64,000 nt of DNA, taken from Collybia mongolica. Its lineage: Eukaryota > Basidiomycota > Agaricomycetes > Agaricales > Clitocybaceae. The stretch covers positions 2,542,001 through 2,606,000 of the forward strand of contig JAAXNY010000004.1 of assembly GCA_013420905.1 (NCBI GenBank). The letters run 5' to 3'. The notes under the pieces are model-generated. The model did not search any database. It was not told where the DNA came from and saw only the letters and a program-made list of their open reading frames with translations. Both the position numbers and the translations under genes were made by a program. Of the stretch, positions 57,035-64,000 are shown one piece after another. Each line of letters starts with the position of its first letter. Position 1 is the stretch's first letter.

Positions 57035-58222
57035 GGTTCAGACGCAACGGCACCACGATACGGATTGAAACCTGCAAGCAGCAGCGAAAGCAGCAGAAGC
57101 AGCAGCAGGCAAAGCGTTATTAGTAGCGAAGACTTCCAAGACGCAGAAGAACAACCAAGACTCTCAGTAGTCATACAAACAGTAGAAACGCCCACCACGC
57201 CGAAACCAAAAGCAGAAAGTTCCAAAGACAAGGAACCAGAAAAACCACCGAAACCAGAATCACCAAACTCCCCGATACTGCCAGACTCAGATGTAGAAAT
57301 GGCAGACGAGCGAAGACCCACTGAGATTAAACTTAGCTCACCAAACATCTTTGATGGAAATCGAAGAATGACAAAGGACTTCGTCCTTGATTGCAAAATG
57401 TATTTGCAGGCAAACGACAGAATTTACGATACAGATTGGAAGAAGATCCTCTATGTACTTTCGTACATGAAGGGAGGAACAGCAGGACCATGGAAAAAGT
57501 CCTGGTATGGAGAAAACAGCGACCATCCAGGAACTTTCACAACATTTATGACAACAGTCGAAGAAGCGTTCTCTACTCCAGATGAGGCAGGAGACGCCAG
57601 ACAGACTTTAAAAACGCTGCGCATGACAGGAAACATGACAGCAGATGACTACATCGCTGAATTTAAATCAGCCGCATCAGAAAGCAAGATTACAGAAAGC
57701 GAAGCACTTGTCGAATACTTCATGGAAGGGATACCTCCTTCTTTGATGCAGAAAATCTTAACAATGGACAACCCACCGACCACCATCAAGGGTTGGTATG
57801 AAAAGGCATCCATATTCGATACCCAGTACAGACGTGCAAAATCGATTGTAGCACGCATCAAAGGAAACACAGGAAAAACCACGGGAGGAAACAACGGGAA
57901 AAAGTACAATTTCCAGCGAAACAATCCCAAATACGTCCCAAACAACAGTCGAGATCCAAATGCAATGGATATCGATTGATTAACTATCCAAGAAAGAGAT
58001 GAACATATGAAACGAGGATTATGCTTCGAATGCCATAAATATGGACATCGAGCATCAGATCACAAAGCAGGAGGATCCATCCCTCAAACACAAAGAAAGG
58101 AAGAACAGAAGACACCGATGAAAGGCAAAGACGCCTACATGAAAATCCGAGCACTTATGGCAGAATTAGACGAAGAAGAAAAAGAGATCGCCCTAAAGAA
58201 TATGGAAGATGAGGGTTTTTAA
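57035..58222 (+). pseudogene. Gypsy-2 gag
   Basis: Open from 57035 (after TAA) to TAA 58220-58222, with one TGA at 57977-57979 where Gypsy-2b has CGA (MDIDR). N-terminal part EDFQDAEEQPRLSVV and Pro/Lys-rich linker; gag core with FDGNRRMTKDFVLDCKMYLQ, TFMTTVEEAFSTPDEAGDAR, DDYIAEFKSAASES and FMEGIPPSLMQKILTMDNPP; zinc knuckle CFECHKYGHRASDH near 58021. No ATG at the front; the first in-frame one is near 57298. Ends MEDEGF over the slippery site. Confidence 0.93.
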
Positions 58223-58255
58223 AGCGGCGGACTGAATCGACGTCAGTACCTGCCG
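58213..58255 (+). promoter_or_regulatory. Gypsy-2 -1 frameshift signal
   Basis: G GGT TTT at 58213-58219 in gag frame, stop TAA next, 5-base spacer, then CGGCGGACTG (58225-58234) pairing with CAGTACCTGCCG (58244-58255) with two bulged bases. The -1 frame reads GFLKRRTESTSVPAE and stays open into protease. GGGTTTTTAAAG is kept in Gypsy-2b and 2c. Confidence 0.8.
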
Positions 58256-61200
58256 AAATCTTTTCAGTAACACTATCACCTGTAATATTAGGAGAAATGA
58301 ATCGACAATCATTATCTATTCCAATTACGGTGATTGAAGAACAGAAAAACGTCGAAACCCAAGCAATCGGATTAATTGATTGTGGAGCTGGAGGAATTTT
58401 CATCGACAAAACATTTGTCGAAGAAAACGGGATAAAGACAACCCCATTAAGGAAATCATACTCGGTTAGAAATGTAGACGGCACAAAGAACCAATCAGGA
58501 AACATCACTGATTGTGTATGGACCAAAATCCGAATCGGAGACGAAGAAATCCGAATCCGACTACTCGTCAGTGGACTAGGAAAAGAAAATATCATTTTAG
58601 GATTACCATGGTTAAAACGGCACAACCCCAAGATTGATTGGGAAAAAGGAACACTCGACTTCGGATCAAGCATCAAGAAAGGAGTTCTTTCGGAAGCAAT
58701 CTGAAGAAACCTGGAAATCCGACAAATGAAATTAACATGGCAATATCCCAAGGCAACGGTAACAGAAATACAGGAAGAATACCCGGAAGAAATCCCAAGG
58801 AATCAACCCCTTGAAGATTGGCAACCGATTCTTTTAGAAATCAACGAAGAAGATGATGAACCTGAAATCAATCTACTCAGGACATACATCGACTCAGAAG
58901 ATGATGAAGAAGAATCCATTTGGATACAGGCAAAAACATCAATATCACAGGAATTAGAACATAAAGCAGAAATCGAAGACCAGAAACCAAAGAAGACATT
59001 ACCAGAATTCTATCGAGAATATGCGTCATTATTTGACAAAACAAATTCGGAAAGGATGCCAGCACGACGATCATGGGACCATGCGATAGATCTTAAACCT
59101 GATTTTATCCCAAAAGATTGTAAGATCTATCCCATCAGCCCGGCGGAACAAGGAAAACTGGACGAATTTATTGATGAAAACATGCGAAAAGGATACATTC
59201 GACCATCGAAATCCCCACAAGCATCACCTTTCTTCTTCGTATCAAAGAAAGACTCGACAAAACTTCGACCAACCCAAGATTATAGAAGACTAAATGAAGG
59301 AACTATCAAAAACGCATACCCTTTGCCACTTGTAGGGGAGCTCCTTGATAAACTTAAAGGGGCAAAATACTTCACAAAGTTGGATTTACGATGGGGATAT
59401 AATAACGTCCGGATCAAAGAAGGCGATGAATGGAAAGCGGCATTTAAAACGAACAGGGGATTATTCGAACCCCTTGTTATGTTTTTCGGTCTATGCAATT
59501 CGCCGGCAACGTTCCAAAATATGATGAATGATATCTACGCAATTGAGATCGACGAAGGATGGATTCTGATCTATATGGACGACATTCTTATTTCCTCCGA
59601 CAACATCGATGATTTGCGAAGAAAAACCCTTAAAGTCCTGGACAAATTGAAGGAAAACGATTTGTATCTGAATTTGGACAAATGCGTATTCGAAGCCACA
59701 GAACTTGAATATCTCGGACTAGTCATCAGAGAAAACGAGATAGGTATGGAACCAACTAAATTGGCAGGAATCGCAGATTGGCCAGCACCAACAACAGTAA
59801 AACAAGTCCGATCATTCCTTGGATTTGCAAACTTTTATCGAAAATTCATTGGACATTACGCCGAACTCAGCAGACCATTAACGAATTTGACAAGAAAAGA
59901 TGTCGAATGGAAATGGACACAAGAATGTCAAGAAGCATTTGATGGTCTGAAACAGAAATTCTTGAAGTCACCGGTCCTTATGATGCCAGACAAAAAGAAA
60001 CCATTTCACATCGAATCAGATGCTTCGAAATGGGCCACAGGCGCGGTATTAAGACAACAAAACGATAATGGAGAATGGCACCCATGTGGATATATTTCAC
60101 ATTCATTCACAGAAACCGAACGAAATTATGAGATCTATGATAGAGAACTATTAGGCATCATTCGAGCTTTGAAGACATGGAGACATTACCTCGAAGGATC
60201 ACAATTCCCAACAGTAATTCTATCCGATCACAAAAACCTAACGTATTTCCAAACGGCACAAAAATTGAACCGACGACAGGCAGGATGGAGCCTTTTCTTA
60301 TCACAATTCGATCTCAAACTCGTGCATACACCTGGAACACGGATGATACAATCTGATGCCTTATCAAGAAGATCAGACTACGTCAATACGGAAGACACAG
60401 ATAACGAAGATCAGATTTTATTGCCAGATGACATTTTCATCAAAATGATTGATATAGGATTACAAGAAGACCTGAAGAAATCAGTTGAAGAAGATGATTT
60501 GTTCGCAAAATCAATCGAAGCATTAAAGGAAACAGGGATGCCACCGATTAAATCAAACTTATCAGATTGGAAATTTGAAGACTGACTTCTGTTTTTCAAG
60601 AACAGATGTTATGTAGGACCGGATGCAAAATTACGGAAGGAAATAGTGCGAAGATATCACGACACAAAACCAGGAGGACACCCAGGCCAATATAAGACAC
60701 AGGAATTGATCAGTCGAGAATACTGGTGGCCAGGTATGGGAGTGTTTATAAAAAATTATGTTGACGGTTGCGCCACATGTCAACAAATGAAAGTCAACAC
60801 ACACCCAACAAAACCCGGGTTGATACCGATCGCAACAAACGGAGAACCGAGACCATTCTCATTTGTCACAGCCGATTTCATCACAGACCTGCCAGAAAAC
60901 GATGGGAAAGATAGCCTCATGGTCGTGGTAGATCATGGCCTTACGAAGGGGGTAATTTCTATCCCTTGCACCAAAACGATTGATGCTTTAGGAACGGCGA
61001 ATCTTTATCTGGAACATGTTTACAAAAGATTTGGACTACCCGACACTTTTCTATCGGATCGAGGCCCTCAATTCGCAGCAAAAGTTTTCAAAGAACTAGG
61101 AAAACTCCTTGGAATCAAACTCGTAATGAGCACGGCATATCATCCACAGACAGATGGAGAAACAGAAAGATTAAACCAAGAACTCGAAATCTATTTCCGC

Positions 61201-61902
61201 ATGTTCTGTCAAAACAATCCGGCAATATGGAAAGAACTTAACCCAATCGCGGAATTCGCGCACAATCAAAAAAATCATTCCACTACAAAGAAATCTCCAT
61301 TCTTCTTAATGATGGGATATGAACCCCAAGCAATTCCATCAGCATTCCAGAAGACGAATGTTCCGAGTGTAGAACAACGAATGACCGAGCTTAACAAAGC
61401 CCGAGAAGAAGCTATGGCTGCACACGATTTAGCGAGAAGAAAAGTCGCGGAAAGGACAACACGAGGTTTCACTCCATTCAAACAAGGAGAATATGTTTGG
61501 TTAGAAGGAACAAATCTTCGAATTCCTTACCCATCGAAGAAATTAGCACCAAAAAGAGAAGGACCCTTCAAAATCCGAGAAGTCCTCGGACCAGTGACGT
61601 ATAGATTAGAACTTCCATCACAATGGAAGATTCACCCCGTGTTTCATGCATCACTCCTCACACCATACAAAGAAACCAACGCCCATGGACCTAACTTCTT
61701 AGAACCACCACCGGATCTTGTAAATCAAGAAGAAGAATACGAAGTGGAAGGGATTATTAATCACCAACAACGAGGCCGAGGCTTCCAATACCTCGTGAAA
61801 TGGAAAGATTACTCATCCGCGCACAACACATGGGAACCTGAAAGTCACTTAAAAAGGGCTCAAACGATCCTTCAATCCTATCAGAAGCTACATCGCCTCT
61901 AA
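58219..61902 (+). pseudogene. Gypsy-2 pol: protease, RT, RNase H, integrase, chromodomain
   Basis: One frame with TGA at 58702-58704 (LSEAI stop RNLEI; glutamine in 2b) and 60583-60585 (KFED stop LLFF; glycine in 2b and 2c, a G to T change). Protease LIDCGAGGIFIDKTFVEEN near 58372. RT with [16 protein letters not shown] and YMDDILIS near 59571. RNase [35 protein letters not shown]. Integrase: H-H-C-C (HPGQYKTQE, CATCQQMK), DFITDLP, SDRGPQF, TDGETERLNQE. Chromodomain about 61730-61890 (FQYLVKWKDYSSAHNTWEPE). Makes and integrates the cDNA; catalytic residues remain, but the stops block it. Confidence 0.95.
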
Positions 61903-61954
61903 ACAGACTATCATCTCTCATCGCTCTCAACAAATTTCAAAGCTCATACAAACA

Positions 61955-62968
61955 ATGTCTTCCCCCATCACCAACAACCTTTACATTGCCACCGCCACCC
62001 CTCTTAACACTCCTTCCGACACTCCTGTCGTCAACATTGGATCCCAAGAACGTCTCGAGATAGCTACGAAAATCATACGCAGTCAAAAGTTCTTATCATG
62101 GTTCATGAACGAAGAACACCGTGAAAGAATGATCCAAGCGTTTGATCAACCACCGTATAACCAACTCATCGAATTAGTTGGGAAATATTTAGAGATTAGG
62201 GATATGTTGTACACTCAAACTGCGGATATCAGCCGAGCACTAGACCAGGTCACTGACGAGCTGACGAACACACAAGAATTCCGAATTCTAGAAGACTTAA
62301 TCCCATTACTACAAGACGGAATTCGATTACCTACGTCCACGCCGTCGACACCTATGGAATCGACTACAGATATTTCGACAAGTGACAAAGAAACACAAAC
62401 ATCCCCTCCGATAACACCAACACCTTCAGCGCCCAACTCTCCTATTTATGAACCCGCACCATTACCAATTCCGCCCTTTCGCGAACCATCCCCTCCATCC
62501 TCGCAACATTCCACCCCTGATCCAAACAACATGGTTCAAAACAAAGAAGTATTTAAATATTTAGAAGGACGAAAAGGTACAAAATCGGTCATAAAGAAGA
62601 TGAAAACCCTCAAACCAATCAAATACACGATGAACGCCCTTAACCATGTTGGAAGTCGAGAGAAACCAATCGACCTCACACAAGTGGAACGAGCAATCAT
62701 TTACAAAAACGTGTTATGCTCTAGATGCCTTAACTTCGGACATTCATCAATACACTGCGAAAAACAATATTGTCCAATATGTTACAAACCAGCCCCAGGA
62801 CATCGACGAGACCAATGTCCTGAAAGACCAGTAACTAGGACGGCAGGATACCATTGAAGTTGGCGACGGGTTGGAGATGAATATGAAGATGTAGATGACG
62901 GAATTGACGACCCCTTTGACTTCCCAGAAGCCATTGCCAACATGTCGGGAGAGCCAATTGATTTCTAA
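61955..62968 (+). pseudogene. Gypsy-2 ORF3, accessory zinc-knuckle protein downstream of pol
   Basis: ATG 61955, 53 bases after the pol stop; open to TGA 62855-62857, then in the same frame to TAA 62966-62968. N-terminal helical part (SQERLEIATKIIRSQKFLSW, EEHRERMIQAF, LVGKYLEIRDMLYTQ), a Pro/Ser/Thr-rich linker, DPNNMVQNKEVFKYLEG, a basic stretch (KSVIKKMKTLK), two knuckle-like motifs CSRCLNFGHSSIHC and CPICYKPAPGHRRDQC, and an acidic tail DDGIDDPFDFPEAIANM. Conserved in Gypsy-2b. Probably binds nucleic acid; role unknown. Confidence 0.85.
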
Positions 62969-62982
62969 AGCTGGGACGCTTT

Positions 62983-62998
62983 AGAGATAGAAGAGGGG
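62983..62998 (+). promoter_or_regulatory. Gypsy-2 polypurine tract
   Basis: AGAGATAGAAGAGGGG three bases before the 3' LTR. Confidence 0.8.
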
Positions 62999-63001
62999 TA
63001 A

Positions 63002-63464
63002 TGTTACAAATTCCCCTATTCTTTCGTCACATCATTTCTTTTATCTCTTCTTTACTATCAGACGCTCACTTGACCTTATCTTTGACATCCATATATGCAT
63101 TCTCTTTCTCATGGTTACTAAGCTTTCTTATTCATCTTCTTAGATAGCTTACTAACCCTTATCTATAACAAATAGCGTAAACAACGCTTATCGAACTACT
63201 ACGTATATATAGGGATACTTTAGTTAGTTAGCTCTTTAGCTTGACCTAGCTGAATTCACCTTATTCATCTATCTCCTTGACGCGAACTCGATCCTATCCG
63301 CCTTACGAAGGGGGTAGTGCATCCTTGATCAGATAACTCGATAACTTGACTTTAGCCCTATTGAGGGAGTCAATAGACGTTGGACTTACCGAAGTCAACG
63401 GTCTAAGAACGAACGAACGATACATCGGATTGACTTAGAGGATAAGGCCTAAACAGCCGTAACA
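63002..63464 (+). repeat. Gypsy-2 3' LTR
   Basis: 463 bases; differs from the 5' LTR at seven places, six of them intact CpG here and TpG or CpA there. Confidence 0.96.
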
Positions 63465-63469
63465 AATGC

Positions 63470-64000
63470 CATCAAGTGACGGTACGCATATTCATAACCC
63501 AGGATTGGTAGCCCTTACAATTTGCAGTCGAAGCTCCCTGTCAACCTGACGCCACTGACAGTGATGGATTTCTGGCAGACATCCACGTTCAGTCGGTTTC
63601 TGATGGCCCGAAGGTGCCAATCAAGGATTGACAATGGGATATTGATCATTTCTTTACTCCAGTATTCTTGAAGGATGGGAAGAATTGCAGAAATTGTCGT
63701 TTGTGCTCGTGAGTGCCCATTAATCAGTGTAAAATTATTTTATCTCAACGACGTCAATGTCTAACAGTAAAAAGTCCCCACTCCACCCTGTCTCCCTTGT
63801 AGCACATGTCAGCACCTGCCGACGGCACATGGAATCACATCACAAGGTACGTCTTATTTTTGTTTCTTGTACCCTTCTCAGTGTATCATCACCACCAGGC
63901 TTGGTATCGGGATTGGGTAGGTATGAACGGCTTCCAATCAATGTTGCCGAAGGATGCCAAGAACCGCCGTGACTCAGCGACCGCCGCAGCTGAAGGGCAG
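63470..64000 (+). pseudogene. hAT-2 transposase continued: BED-type zinc finger, runs off the window
   Basis: After Gypsy-2 the frame continues with IDHFFTPVFLKDGKNCRNCR, then an intron 63709-63767, STCRRHMESHH, an intron 63847-63898, and WYRDWVGMNGFQSMLPKDAK. CxxC ... HxxxH is a BED zinc finger, followed by the usual W-W-F segment of fungal hAT transposases. A TGA at 63629-63631 before QWDID is again explained by CGA. The catalytic part lies beyond 64000. Confidence 0.75.

Larger units (their letters stand above)
56537..63464 (+). mobile_element. Gypsy-2, chromovirus with both LTRs and an extra ORF
   Basis: 6928 bases, flanked by AATGC (56532-56536 and 63465-63469), inserted in the hAT-2 gene. 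Order: LTR, primer site, gag, shift signal, pol, ORF3, purine tract, LTR. LTRs differ at 7 of 463 positions. Four in-frame TGA codons in total, but catalytic residues of RT and integrase are intact. Confidence 0.97.

Noticed and set aside
1..64000. CRISPR arrays, operons and bacterial signals
   Set aside because: No regularly spaced short repeats of that kind; introns and chromoviruses show a fungal nuclear genome.

Overview
The window is transposon-dense DNA from a filamentous basidiomycete, most likely an Agaricomycete. The evidence is short GT-AG introns of about 40-70 bases, Ty3/Gypsy chromoviruses, a Tad1-like LINE, a Tc1 element, fungal hAT transposases and an expanded Spt5-like family. 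I see no rRNA, no CRISPR array, no confident tRNA and no undamaged housekeeping gene. Almost all of the window is mobile elements nested in one another. All coordinates, splice sites and mutation counts were read by eye.

Layout. 1-5583: element 1, a three-gene block made of an Spt5-like gene, a small convergent gene X and a coiled-coil gene Y, ending in TGAAATTCATCC-type repeats and CACAGTG. 5584-9577: low-complexity DNA, an inverted arm of a repeat family called E here, and a piece of a Gypsy element. 9578-14278: full element E1, inserted in a truncated minus-strand Gypsy-2 copy (8807-9577 plus 14279-16455). 16456-19728: LTR-like DNA, a solo LTR and a gag gene between inverted arms. 19729-25143: second E copy carrying a complete Tc1 transposon. 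25145-50541: two nearly identical 3.1 kb CACTA-type elements in opposite orientation (A 25940-35126, B 46924-50018) around an 11.8 kb inverted segment. Copy A contains chromovirus Gypsy-1 (28354-34438). The inverted segment holds a second X/Y/Spt5-like block, with a LINE inserted in gene X and Gypsy-2b (36587-43411) inserted in the LINE. 50542-53500: subterminal-type repeats and unassigned DNA. 53530-55850: decayed gene of an unnamed family with an LTR-like leader. 56098-64000: a hAT gene split by Gypsy-2 (56537-63464).

Three results stand out. First, reading frames and shuffled 3-bp target duplications show that recombination between the two CACTA copies inverted the segment between them; undoing it restores a hAT gene and gene Y at the base level. 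Second, both chromovirus families have the same shift signal at the gag end, GGGTTTT followed 5-6 bases later by a stem-loop, and both have a primer site complementary to their own predicted mRNA 5' end. Third, Gypsy-2 carries an extra zinc-knuckle ORF downstream of pol that is present in two diverged copies.

Nearly every coding copy is interrupted by TGA where a sister copy or the context has CGA, which is the pattern of CpG deamination. The Tc1 transposase looks intact. Many open frames have no ATG at the expected place, so 5' ends of gag, pol and the 53.6 kb gene are given as frame limits rather than proven starts.
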